A DNA stretch of 64,000 nt. Origin: Arachnopeziza araneosa (Eukaryota; Ascomycota; Leotiomycetes; Helotiales; Arachnopezizaceae). How positions within the stretch are numbered: the first letter of the stretch is position 1; each line of letters opens with the position of its first letter. The position numbers and the translations under genes are program-made. This document shows positions 41,862-53,019 of the stretch, one piece after another. The notes under the pieces were generated by a model. That model made no database searches. It saw only the letters and a list, made by a program, of their open reading frames with translations, and was not told the DNA's origin. The stretch lies in the NCBI GenBank assembly GCA_003988855.1, contig QYAI01000088.1, positions 1-64,000 of the forward strand, given 5' to 3'.

Positions 41862-43729
41862 AGAATTAGGCTTCAACCCCCTATAAATAAGGCAGGGGCC
41901 CTGTAAGTAGCTGAAACAGGGCTTTTACAGGGAGCAGGAAGCCCTGCCGTTGCCTAAGCGAGCTTCGCTAAGTAAAAAGGTGTCTTTTTGTATAGGAAAG
42001 CAGTAAATTCTGCAAGGAAAATCTACCTACACACACATATATATCTGCATATAAATCAATGTACTCTAGTCTTCTCTCTACCTTTTAGTCTCCCTTCAGT
42101 ATACTCATTCCCTTCTTCTAGTCGTATTATCTCAGCTACATGTTTTGGTATTCTCTCAATAAAAGACTGAATCCTCTCTTGAGTTAGGTCCTCGTTCCAG
42201 CAGTCAATCCAGGCCTTTTCAAGTGCTATTACAGAGTACAGAGGACCTTTCTCAGTAGTCTTTCTCTTCATCCAGAACCAAGCTAGCTCTATTGGATTTA
42301 AGTCAGGTGAGTTAGCAGGCCAGAGAAGTCTTGCAACTTCGTGTATATCATACACTTCTTAAGCGTACCGAGAAGCGTGCGCTAAAGCGTTGTCTTCCAT
42401 AACTAAAGCTTTATTTCCACACTCTTTAGCAAAAGTAAGCAAAAGAAGCTTTAGCACGTGTTTTTGGTACTGATACTAGTTGATTCCACTAGCTTCTTCT
42501 TTGACTATATAGGCTCTAGTGTGCTCGTCGTGTACAAACTTAGGTTTTAGGCTACGCTGAGAACGCGTAGCGTGAAGACGATTCATGCTATTAACTAGCT
42601 CCTAATTCAGCTTGTCTTCCTCATACCGAGCCTTATTCCGAGCTTTTAAATCAGCTTTTATCTCCTCTTTCTCTGTTTTTGTCTCGTATTTCCAGATATA
42701 ATAAAAGCTTTTCTTATCGTAGGTAAAACAAGACTACTACATAAACTCCGAGAACCCTTTCTACCTTCGAGTAATCACGTAAGGGTAGTGAACTTCGTCG
42801 CTCTTTCTCCACACACTTCTCTTGCCTCGAACGCCTCTAAGCTAGACAGAAGTCTCGTCTGTCCAGATCACCTTCTTCCAGTCTTCCAAAGTCTAGTTTT
42901 CTCGCTCTTTGCACCAGTCGAAGCGTTTTTTTTTCCCTCATCCGTCAAACCTGGCTTCACTGTTCTTTTATAAGGCTTATAACCCTCACTTCTTAAGATC
43001 CGGTAAACAGAACTAGCTGAAAGCTTCTCCGAATAAAGGTTCTTGACTTCAAAAGCAAGCCGAGAGCAAGAGAAGCCTCTTGTAGTACTATTCTTTGTCA
43101 AGACTTGAATAACAAGATCACGTACTTTATCAGAGATCCGAAAGCGTCTAGTTCGGTGTAGATCTTCTATATAAGAAGGCTCTACTAGTTCGCCTGGAAT
43201 TCAGCCTCTTAAAAGAGCGTTCTTTCTTAGCTTTGAGCAGCTGCTATCTGTAAATCTAGTCTTCTGAAAGATCAACTGACTATATCTAGTCTCTTCGAAC
43301 AGCGTAAGAGCTAGGATACGAGCTTCTATACTGTGTACTCTGCGAGTCCTTGGATTTATCTTAGATGTAGCTATAGAACTAGCTTCGGAGAGAGCAGGAG
43401 AAGCTGCTCTAGAACTCTCAAGTGAGAATTCGTCAGCTCCAGATTCCGAGTCCTTATCTTCTCTTCCATTAATGAGTATACTAGGGCAGTCATATGCTTC
43501 CATGTTGCTAAAAGTACTAGGAATAGTACAAATTTAGTAAGGAAATAGTGCTTGGAAGAACATTCAAGCATAGAAAACCCTTATTTTACTCTACTTTAGT
43601 CAGAGCGATGAGGGGAAAAGGTTAGGCAGCATTCAGGCATAAATACAGGGTCTTTAAGCCACTAATTAGGCGAAATTTAGTGGAGCTACGCTAAAAAGTG
43701 GACCCTAAACACCCTATAAGCTAGGTTTC

Positions 43730-43786
43730 AGGCTCCTCCAGGCAGCTGACACCCTGTACCGTCCTGACTTTTGACCGGGTTCTTCG
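43730..43786 (-). repeat. Right terminal inverted repeat of the Tc1 element
   Basis: Inverted copy of 41805-41861, ending GGGTTCTTCG next to the TA duplication. Confidence 0.88.
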
Positions 43787-44057
43787 TACAATACAGTTAA
43801 TTTGCAATGTTCGGTACAACGAGTGTCGCTTTGACCGACATTCTTACCTAAAATTGGCGTAAAGGGCTCTTAATCTTGCTTTGTAAATATTTATCTTGCA
43901 TGGCGGATTGCAGCCTAAGTCCCATAACTATCAGCTCCTACCGATGTCATTTATAGGTGCTTTTAAAACTTGATTAGGTCAACTCTTAATTATGTAAGAC
44001 TTTTGTGCATGGTTTATGCGTATTATCCTGATTTAAGAGTGGGATAAATGACACCAG
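43787..44057. other. Spacer between transposon and NLR remnant
   Basis: No coding similarity found. The nucleotide-binding domain expected upstream of the NLR remnant is not present here. Confidence 0.5.
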
Positions 44058-46944
44058 ATGAAGAGAATAGTACATAGGTTTCACTGGGTAGCTCTTCAAA
44101 TCCAGAGCCTATGCAAGATGAAAACAGAGAAGAGTGTCCTTGATGAGCTCTCTCATCTACCAAAGCAGCTTGCGGATATATACAGCAAGATTTTCGAGCA
44201 GATGATCCATGACACTTTCTCCTTTGAAATTGCCATGAAAGCACTAAAGCTCTTGGCTTGTAGTCAGAGGCCTTTGCCCACAAACGATTTCTTGTTAGCG
44301 GCGAGCCAGCCGAACCAAATCTCCTCCTCCCAAACGCTCGACTACTGTTGTAATCTCATCATGGAAGACAAGAATTTGGGCATCTTTCGCTTCGCACATT
44401 TAACGGTGCGTGAGTTCCTCGAACGCCGGGACAATTTCCAGCAAGCAAATTTGCATGCCTTTGCAGCTGAGATTTGCCTCCAACGAGTCGCGAAAATGAG
44501 ACCTATACGACGACAACCAAACACCCAACAGCCACAAGATGATCTGCTCAATTATTCGATATTGTTTTGGCCAGTCCATTATCAGCTATCTGGCGAACTT
44601 CGAGCGCAGGCTCAGTTACTTTCATCCCTGTTTGTGCAACGGCTAGCTAGCAACAGCTTCTCAAAATGGATGGAAGCTGCAAGAACGGCAGTAGAAGAAT
44701 TAAACGAGGAAACTGAGATTAAAGAGAAGCTTCGCCATTCTTTCTGCTCTCCCGCGGATCCCTTTTTCCTTGCCTGTATCTTCGGCTTCACTGAGGTGGT
44801 CGAGAAATCCGACAACCCTGTAACTCAGAAGTGCGAGCTGGGGCTGACCGGTTTACATCTTGCAAGCAAATACGGAAACTCAGAGGTGGTAAGAATTCTT
44901 CTTGCACGAGGTGCTTCTGATCAAATTCGAGACACCTACGGTCGAACCTCCCTGTTCCACGCTGTTCGAAAAAGGCATCTGCAAGTCGTAGAGACCATCA
45001 TGGCGCATGAAAAAGAAATTGAGCTTTCGGACGAAGTTCTGATGCAAGCGAGTACATTGGCTCAAAATGACACGCATGGTACAGAGATGATAAAGCTACT
45101 CGTATCATGGAATGGCGATCTTCTCACCAACCGGTGGGTTCTGAAAGCCGCGCTCATGGCCCCAACTAAAGATCTAGCCGTGTATTAGTAATGAAACGGG
45201 ATTCTTTGAACCCTCCCAAAATGTGCTTGAAGCAGCAGCTTTTGCGAATAACATAGAATTAATAGAGCTTTTTCTGGAGGAGGAAGGTGGTGACAAACTC
45301 ATCGTCGACATCAACGTCCTAGATCTTCTTTTCGGTGAATACAAGCCTGGCAAGAAGGCATATGAACCTTTATTCCCGGCAATCCAAAATTCAGTAATCC
45401 CTGACAATGATCTTATCAGGTTGTTTAGCCGCGGAGGCCTAGAGCCTTTGAAATTTCTCTTAGATTCCGGAAGAATTGCTACCATCTCCCAAGACGCGTT
45501 CAAACCAGCTGCAAAACATCCAAGGGATAGTCTTCAGATGCTGAAACTTTTACGCTCTCACAAGCCCGATTTGGATGTTGACACAAATATCATAATCACT
45601 GCTGCTGACAATCGAGACTCTGTGCAAGCTCTCGCAATGCTAGAATATCTCCTACATCTCAATCCAGGAGTCCGTATAACTCAAATAATTGTGAAAAGAA
45701 CCATTTACCATGAACACCAAGCTCTTACATAGTACTTGCTTGAAAATTTTGACCATCTCCAAATCAAAGACGAGTTCATCGAGAAAGCCACTACCAGCCA
45801 TAAAGGTACTACTATCCTCAAATTCCTTCTTGAAACGCGCCCGGATTTCAAAGTTGACCGGAGGTTTCTTTGCAAGGCAGTAAACTGTGCCGGCCCGAAG
45901 GCCTTGGAATACTTACTCGCCCGAGCTACAGACATTGAGATTGATGAGGAAGTCTTCCTATCGGCTGTAGGCACCAACAGGCCAAGTGCTGTTCGGTTTC
46001 TCCTCTCACGTGCTCCTGGACTCCGTATAAGCTGCAACATGATCGAAGCTGCTATCGATCACGATGGTTTTTATCATAGCATAGATGAAAACATCGATGG
46101 TGAGTGCGGTGACAGCATATATGCGCTAGGATTCGACGGATCAAGCATCGGAATAGACATACTCCATCTGATCCTAAACAAGGCCGATGATTTCAAACCG
46201 ACGGAATCAATCATCCTTGTTGCTGCTAAATCAAGAAATGCGAGGGCCTGCCTTGGCTATCTGATCACTCGATACGGAAGCGTGGTGGTCACAGATAACG
46301 TGTGGATAGCAGCGGCCTCTAACATCTTGAATGGGGCTATGGAGGTGCTTTTGGGCCAGGAAATAATGCCAACAGACATGGAAGCAATTCTCTTACATGT
46401 AGCAGAAAGGGGGCGATCCGTATCATTAAACTTGCTGCTTCGGGAGGCTGGTGACCGTGTTGATCACCAAAAGTGGAATGGAATCGCAAGCCTTACTTCG
46501 GCCATCCATAGAGATGAGGCAGAGAAGGTACGCGAATTGTTAGCAAGTGGGATTCCACCCACTGCGGAACATATAACTTCTGGATACCGGTCCAGGTCCA
46601 GCTATCTTCATTTAGCTGCCAAGAAGAGTGTAGAGACCCTCAAAGTGATACTCGACACGGGTGCACTAGACATAGACGCTAAAGACTCTTGGGGATACAC
46701 GCCTCTTATGTGTGCCGCTCAATCTAATAATGAAGAAACAGCCAGGCTTCTTCTTAATTCCGGCGCGGACTCGGAGATTCTTTGTGACAACCAGACAGCG
46801 CTATCATTTGTAGAAGACGGGAACCCAGCTTTATTTGAGCTCTTGAGAGACTGGAAACTGAAGAATGAGATATCTGGAACAAAAGAAGGCGCTCTATTAA
46901 ACAAAAACACCATCACTACTGAGGACGCTCCAGTTCTTAACTGA
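44058..46944 (+). pseudogene. Broken NLR: ankyrin half of a NACHT-ankyrin protein
   Basis: The first piece (44058-45188) opens with HRFHWVALQIQSLC, LDELSHLPKQLADIY and FRFAHLTVREFL, the winged-helix region that follows a NACHT domain. Ankyrin repeats such as GLTGLHLASKYGNSEVVRIL follow. No P-loop or NACHT is found upstream, where a transposon sits 271 bases away. The frame shifts near 45175-45190 and continues as 45196-45732 (FFEPSQNVLEAAAFANN). An in-frame TAG at 45730-45732 stands where a Gln codon (CAG) would fit. The last piece, 45733-46944, ends with YTPLMCAAQSNNEETARLLL. Truncation, frameshift and stop together mark it as a decayed immune-receptor gene. Confidence 0.8.
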
Positions 46945-48237
46945 AATAACCAACTGGGATAAATTATGAGAATTTCCTTGCAGTATTTGGAAGGAAATAA
47001 TCTGTTTTGGGCCTTGTAGGAATAGAATGAGACAACTCTTAAAAAATCGTTTCGGCAACTAGAGGTGATTTAGCTTACTAGTTGAACACTCCCAGGAATC
47101 GTTCAGAATGATCAATAACTGTCAACCATGAACGCCACAATTCTGTGCGCTGTTGCGGCCGAGAGACAATCTTTTCGGGGCGTAGGCACTCCATTATTAT
47201 CGTATAGATAAGTAGACTACAAGTTTAGGAACGCCAAGGTGCTTTGTAATTATATGCTTCTTTTTGATGGGACTTTTGATGATTAAGTATATCTCGGTGG
47301 AGGGGAATTTAAAGAAGGTTCTTACACTGCAGCTCTTATACAAAGTAGCACCTACTATCTCCGCTCATGTTCTCAGTTCCTCGGCACTGTTTTTCTGATC
47401 GCATCTCAGGAAAAGTTGACTAAGACACTGCATTTGCAGAGAAGATCGGTTCGCCATCTCAATCCAATAGCACAAAAGCGATGTTTATCCACTGGACTGC
47501 AAAACCACCGCTGCTACTATAACAAAACTCCAGCTCAACTCAAAAGGGACTGTCCTACGGGTCCGATATTACATCTTGAGAGAAGAATTAAGCGAATCAG
47601 CAGCCGGACTTGGCGATTTGCGATGTTGCTGACTGCAGATTTTTCCTTAGTGACTGGAATCATTCACTCAGCGATGCGAGTTCACCGAGTTCACAGCGCC
47701 GGAACTGACGCATATAAATTTAAATAAGGCACCGACATCCCATCGCCAAGAACCTCTTTGGCCTAGTGGTGTAGCTTACCTCTAAGGCAAGCGACAAAAG
47801 AGCCCATCTAACAGTGCTGGAGGGTACCCCGCGCCGCGGGAGGGGAGGAATGAGAGAGGGGGGTCTGTAATTAGAAGAAACCCGGGCAGGAGGGGTTTTT
47901 CTACCCACTGAAGTGGTTTCTTTTTTGCTGTTTTATTCCATGGCGAGATTTCATTAAAAATTAAGCCCGCAGCTGCGGTAAAAACACGTACCCTCAAGAC
48001 TGACGGCTGCACCTGCCTCGGGTTTTGTGTGATGTAGTCACGTGGGTTCGCGGTCCGTTTCGCGTCAGCAGCAGCTTCCTCCTTCCTTTAACGCTTTTTT
48101 TCTTCCATAACTCCTCTGCAACTTCTTTTCAACGTGTCAACGATTTCCCAATAGCTTCTCTACAACTTCATCCAAGGACTGGTCTCATTCTCGGTCCCAC
48201 GTCCGAATCGACGGCCTCGATTCTGACAGCATCCACC
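46945..48237. other. Intergenic region, 1.3 kb
   Basis: No gene is supported. Around 47757-47815 a TGGCCTAGTGG box-A-like sequence resembles the 5' half of a tRNA but lacks a T-arm. Downstream there is a GC-rich hairpin (CCGCGCCGCGGG, about 47829) and, at 48053-48120, a pyrimidine-rich leader of the DUF3435 relic. Confidence 0.45.
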
Positions 48238-50324
48238 ATGCCACCGCGTGAGTTCTACGCGGCCAAGCGCGCTGCTAAGCTACGTGCCATAGAGGAGGCA
48301 AAGAACCCCGAAGACCGTCTTGTCAATCGCGATTGGGACGAGGAGGTGCAGAGAAGAATCGGTGTGCACACAGCAACAAGAACACTACATACTGGGGTGC
48401 ATACCGCAACACGACATCTACCGTGGACTTTCAGGCATTGCATCTTGGGATACAGGAAGAATCGGTGGAGCTGCTTTCCAGTGCGTTCTTGAATAGCATT
48501 GCCCAGCCACCAGGTCGCATTTCGGATAAGAGAATACAAGAGGTACAGCAGGATCTACAGTTGATCGAGCTCCTCGAAAAGCAGTGTACGCTGAGCGACC
48601 AGATCATCGAGAAATATGGCTCTCTCGATGCTTCTGATTCTACTCTTCTCCAAGAGTATCGCAGGGCAAAGGAATTGTACGTAAAGAGAGAAGGACTAAG
48701 CGATTCAAGGTCGAGTGGAAAGAGTTCTTTGTTGCAAAAGGACGGCCTGCAGTCAGAGCGATAGCTTGAGCGTGTTAGGGCTCTGTTTTAACTCGTTTCA
48801 GGGCCTCAGGCCCTGTTTCATCAGTTGGTGCACTTCCCACTGTAGAATTGATTCTTCACCACTGAAAAACTCCATTTTTGCACCTATTCTGAACACACTT
48901 TAAAAGCCAACATTCTTCCAGGCCCAGAGCACTACTCCTCAAGGGATCTTAGAGCCGCCGCTAAAGATCTCCGAAGCAGATCCCTTAGAGGAACTGATAC
49001 ATGCAGCTGAATCAGATGAAGCACTTCTTGCAAATATCGATCCTGCGCTCCTTGCTCAGGACGAAGATAAGGCAGAGAAGTCAGCCGATGCATTTTTGGC
49101 AGACTTGGAGGCCTCTAATGCTACCCAAATCGACGGCTCCGATCAGCAAGAGGTCGCTACCCCGTCGGCCATGAGCCTGTCGGTTATGGCGAGATCCCGC
49201 AATGTCTTCCGTTCACGAGCTATCGATATTCGCTGTTCTCTGACCTTCCGGACCTCTTGTACAATTGACCACCAGATTTAACTGAGGCATAATTCGCAGA
49301 TATTTGTGTCACAAAGTTCAACCACCTTCATCCTGCTGACAAATACTACCCGAACCAGGAGCCTCTTCCCGGGACAATGGATTGCCGTTTCTGCGGTACG
49401 TCTCTCTTAGAGATCATACACGAGAATCAACAGATCACGTTGTGCGAGGGGAGATCGCTGGCACGCGCAATCATGAATCGTTTTACAGACAAAGAGAAGG
49501 ACAGCCCTTCCTCCAAAACTTGCTCCCTAGCCAAATCAGGTACGACTGGACAGAAATGTTCGTACAAGTACAGCTTGACCAAGTCGCCACGATTTCATCG
49601 CTCTCACGCTCGCAACGCTCACCAAGACGAGGAATCTAAATGCTTTGAATGCCATGATCACTCGACGACCTTTCAGAACATCCACGACTTCCGAATTCAT
49701 CTTGTGATGCTTCACTCTGCACCTTCAAGTATCATACCTCTCACATCGGCGTTGGGTGAAGTAAACCCAGAGCCGTTAGTCTTCTGGTGCAAATTGTGTC
49801 AGGTGTGGATTCCCAGAACAGAGTCTCCGAGCAGGAACACTTTCCGAGCCATATCGAGGACGTCGATTCTTCTATTGCAAGCCATGGATTCGCCGGTGTT
49901 CACCACACGTATAGGTGGCAACATCCGTCATTCTGCATATTCTGTCTGTTTGATGATCAGGCTGTGCTCTCGACTCAATTTCGCGACTTTGCTGACCAAA
50001 GAAGTTACCTACAACATCTTGAAGGACATCTCCAAGCTATGGACGCTGAGAAATATATGATCTGCCCAGCCGCATCTGCCACTCCCAACGGTTTCACCAC
50101 TAAATGAGATCGAGCCTCTCAATAGGGAACGCTTAGCAAAACATCTGGCTGATGCCCATGTCTTGTTGATTGATGTCGGCAAGTTTGTCACAGAGCAGAA
50201 TAACAACGAACAAGCAAAGAAGAAGCAGAAGAGGCCTGTACTTGATGACAAAGATACCAATTGGACACAGAGGGGCAGCGGACAACAGCGTGATAGTCAT
50301 GGAGATGACTTGAAGAAGCCGTAA
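48238..50324 (+). pseudogene. DUF3435 (tyrosine recombinase, FluG/captain-type) relic with internal deletion
   Basis: The N-terminal ~40 residues (MPPREFYAAKRAAKLRAIEE, then NPEDRLVNRDWDEEVQRRI) run straight into C-terminal sequence (STVDFQALHLGIQEE). The recombinase catalytic core is missing, as if deleted internally. The C-terminal part has the family's charged helices (RISDKRIQEVQQDLQLIELL, EYRRAKELYVKRE, KVEWKEFFQAQ). It ends with Cys/His segments: KCFECHDHSTTF with HLVMLH, and FCIFCLFDD with HLEGH, MICP and HLADAH. At least two frame changes occur (frames of 48238, 48333 and 48722 differ). A solo LTR splits the gene at 48730. DUF3435 proteins include the captains that move Starship elements. 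This copy is dead. Confidence 0.7.
48730..48912. mobile_element. Solo LTR, copy 1 (183 bp)
   Basis: Begins TGTTG and ends CAACA, with perfect 5-bp target duplications TTCTT at 48725-48729 and 48913-48917. It is nearly identical to copy 2 (one substitution and a 2-base indel). Removing it and one duplication rejoins the frame KEFF-QAQS of the DUF3435 relic. Confidence 0.88.
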
Positions 50325-50578
50325 GCCATGTATTCCTGTTCGCGGTGTGGGATTTGTGGAGTGACTACATAGTCCGGTCGGTCGAGTCAAGTTTGCTTTG
50401 CTTTCAGATCTATCTTTAATCGCGTAGGCATTGCTCTAAGCATTCCTTAATCGACAGTGTCGATTCTCGGATACGAGCTCTATTACCAGGACAAAGATAT
50501 AAGTAGCTTCGAATTTTTAGCATAGAATTGATAATGATGAAACGAACATACGCCAATGTCTAATCCTTCGCTAGCGTC
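50325..50578. other. Spacer downstream of DUF3435 relic and DPM1
   Basis: Convergent 3' flanks. No gene is seen. Confidence 0.5.
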
Positions 50579-51414
50579 CTAAACCCTCGTCCATAAGCTT
50601 ATAACCCCCGTGGCATACTCTACAATTTCTGATGATCCTAACTTCGAATCGCCATATACGCGATCTACAAAGGTGATGGGCACCTCAGCAACGGTATATC
50701 CCATCGACTTAGCCAGCACCATAAGCTCCATCTGGAAGACATATCCCGTACTCTGCACCTTCACAATAACCTTGTCCAACACGTTCTTTTTATACAATCT
50801 GAAACTCCCAGTCAGGTCGCTCACACCGGGACGGAGCATCGTATCCGCGAAGAGGTTTGCGCCTTTAGACACGACCTTCCTCTTTAAATCCCAACCGTAG
50901 ACACCTCCAGTGCTGCCAGAATATCTTGTACCGGTCACAATGTCGTAGTCATTGGCTGCCTGAACGCGAATCATTTCGGGGATGAACTTGGGGTGGTGGC
51001 TGAAATCGGCGTCCATAATAATCACAAAGTTACCGGTAGCAAATTGAACTGCAGACAATATCTGCATCAGTATTTTTATAACACATTTTGGTCTAGGATT
51101 CACATACGTCCGTGAACATAGGCTGTCCCTAGGCCCAACTTTCCAGCACGCTGCTTGAGGATGATGCGACCAGGGAAGGCCTTCTGGAGTTGTTTGGCCA
51201 CTTCGGCGGTGTTGTCCGGACTTGAGTCGTCAACAATGATGATTTCGTATTCGAGGCCACTGTATGCTGTTAGATGTGAGGACTCTCAAGCTTCCAAATC
51301 ATTTCCGTCTTACTTCTTTGTGAAGCTGTCGTTCAGGAGCCAGACCACGATGGGCAAGTTCTTGCGCTCGTTATAGGTCGGCAGAATGACGGAATACTTG
51401 TTTTTGGCTGCCAT
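50579..51414 (-). CDS. DPM1: Dolichol-phosphate mannosyltransferase catalytic subunit
   Basis: Exons 51414-51314, 51259-51108 and 51048-50579 give 240 residues. The enzyme transfers mannose from GDP-mannose to dolichol phosphate at the ER membrane and feeds N-glycosylation, O-mannosylation and GPI anchors. It is a GT2-family enzyme: YSVILPTYNERKNLP at the N-terminus, EIIIVDDSSPDNT, LGLGTAYVHGLQFATGNF (restored over intron 2), and MDADFSHHPKFI with the DxD metal site. Further family segments are GTRYSGSTGGVYGWDLKRK and SDLTGSFRLYKK. It ends near the catalytic domain without a C-terminal membrane helix. That matches the short DPM1 type that needs DPM2/DPM3. Introns are 54 and 59 nt, GT-AG. Intact housekeeping gene in a decayed neighbourhood. 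Confidence 0.96.
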
Positions 51415-53019
51415 GATTGCTGATTGAGGTGATGAAAAGAAGGAGGAGCAAATATGCGCGTAGCTGGAGCTGAAGCATATGTTGCAACTTTCCTGCAGTA
51501 ACTGCGGAGATACGATAATCCGCAGTGTCATGTGACTTAGCGCGTTTTCCCGCAAGCTAACCTTCCACACAACTGCTCCTAACACCTGGCCTCAGCAGAT
51601 TATCAGTATTATTCATCAGCCAATCCCTTTCCTTTAGATGCACTCTTCAAACTGTTTGTTCACGTTCAATATTTATGAGTGGTATATCGTCTTTTGTATC
51701 GACCTTACTATCGCCGAGCCCGTTTTCTTGGTAGCTGGCCTTCCTTTCGGTGTTATCTATCTCATCTTTGCCACTGCACATTTGAATCATTTCATATTCA
51801 ATGCCCTTCCTTACCTCTTCATCTCCATCTAGTCCCCTTGTCTTCCTCCTCGCCAAGTTCGTTACCATTACTGAATTGGACCTGAACGATTGAACAAAAA
51901 TTCGATGTTTCCGGAAGAGGAGAACCTTCCAAATTGCCATTTCTTTCCGATTCCTCGAGCTTCTGATATGTTGAAATCGCCGTAGAATTTTCAGAGTATA
52001 AGGCTATTTAACAAGTAGAAAGTGAAATTTGAGTCTTCAACTTAAACTTAAACATACTTCCTGTCTCCGTATATTTATCTTCTTCTTCTTCTTCTTCTTT
52101 TGCGATATCTCTGATTCCAGCCCCTCTTCTTCTCATCACGCTCTAGTTCTTCAATTGCTGTTCCTCAATTTCGCCAAGCTACAGAAATGTCTAGTCGACA
52201 ACGATTTCCCTTGTATCAAACTGTGTTAGGAGGACTACTATTAATTCAGGTGGTCAACTGTATTTAGCCCCGAGTTGGGATACCTTTATAAGGTTACAAC
52301 AAAATAGTAACGTGCCCACCAGGGTTTTGGCCAATTAAAATACTAAAAATGGATTAAGAGAGAAGCCCGTTTAGTAAACAGGAAAGATATGATACAATCA
52401 CATACTTTGGTTAATCCTACATACCTTTCGAGCCCTTCCAAATACAGATGTAGACAGCGTAGAATGAAGGAAGAAGAGAGGAATGGTACCTCGTTACTAT
52501 AAATTTTAAGATAGTGTTAAGTGCTAGAAATATACATTACCCTGTTCTAATACATGATGGTGTCGTCGTAACTAGAATCAAGTGTAATGGAAGAGAGAGG
52601 GTAGCAAGGGGAAAATAGAAGATAAGAAGCTATTAAATTTTGAGTTGAGTGTTTTACCACAGTTTTTTATCAAAATATGAAGTGGCAATGTTGTAAGCGC
52701 CTGCTGTAATAGTAATCAAGGACACACTACCAAATAATATAGCAACGATATCAGAACCACCCTTTGACACGTGCGCTGCAGAAACACGCGTGATTTGATG
52801 CGGGACTGAAATCAGTAGAGGGGCTCACTACTAACGTTTTGATCTGTTCCACCTAATTTCTTGACAGCTATCGCCTCCACCCTAGCACAGGCAGGATGGT
52901 AACGCTTCAGACGGTTTATTATGCCAGTTCTTTCTTCTCTTCTATTCCTCAACAGCAAAAAGTCTAGGCTGCGAAATTGAGAACAATGAAAGTATCTGTT
53001 CTAATTCCTAGCCTATTCC
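51415..53019. other. AT-rich intergenic region, 1.6 kb
   Basis: No gene with recognisable similarity. It contains a (TTC)n run near 52079-52099 and several weakly coding short frames without domains. Confidence 0.5.

Larger units (their letters stand above)
41805..43786 (-). mobile_element. Tc1/mariner transposon, 1,982 bp, DD34E, inactivated
   Basis: The element starts with CGAAGAACCCGGTCAAAAGT and ends with its inverse. The terminal inverted repeats are about 57 bp with two mismatches, and TA flanks both ends (41803-41804, 43787-43788). The transposase lies on the minus strand from about 43503 to 42056. Its N-terminal helix-turn-helix part includes ARILALTLFEETRYS and SASSVYRILRSEGYKPYKR. 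The catalytic end reads VMEDNALAH, then WPANSPDLNPIELAWFWMK, giving exactly 34 residues between Asp and Glu. A TAA at 42361-42359 replaces a likely CAA (Gln), and other stops and frame changes occur in the middle, so it is not autonomous. Confidence 0.9.

Noticed and set aside
47416..47727. Plus-strand frame of 103 codons
   Set aside because: Arg-rich random-looking sequence with no family resemblance.
47757..47815. Possible tRNA: TGGCCTAGTGG resembles box A and a CTCTAAG anticodon-like loop follows
   Set aside because: The D-arm does not pair, there is no GTTCGA-type box B or acceptor stem partner, so at most a tRNA-derived fragment.
48730..48912. Interpretation of the 183-bp repeat as a SINE or MITE
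   Set aside because: TG...CA ends with perfect 5-bp duplications at both loci fit an LTR better; there is no pol III box or long TIR.
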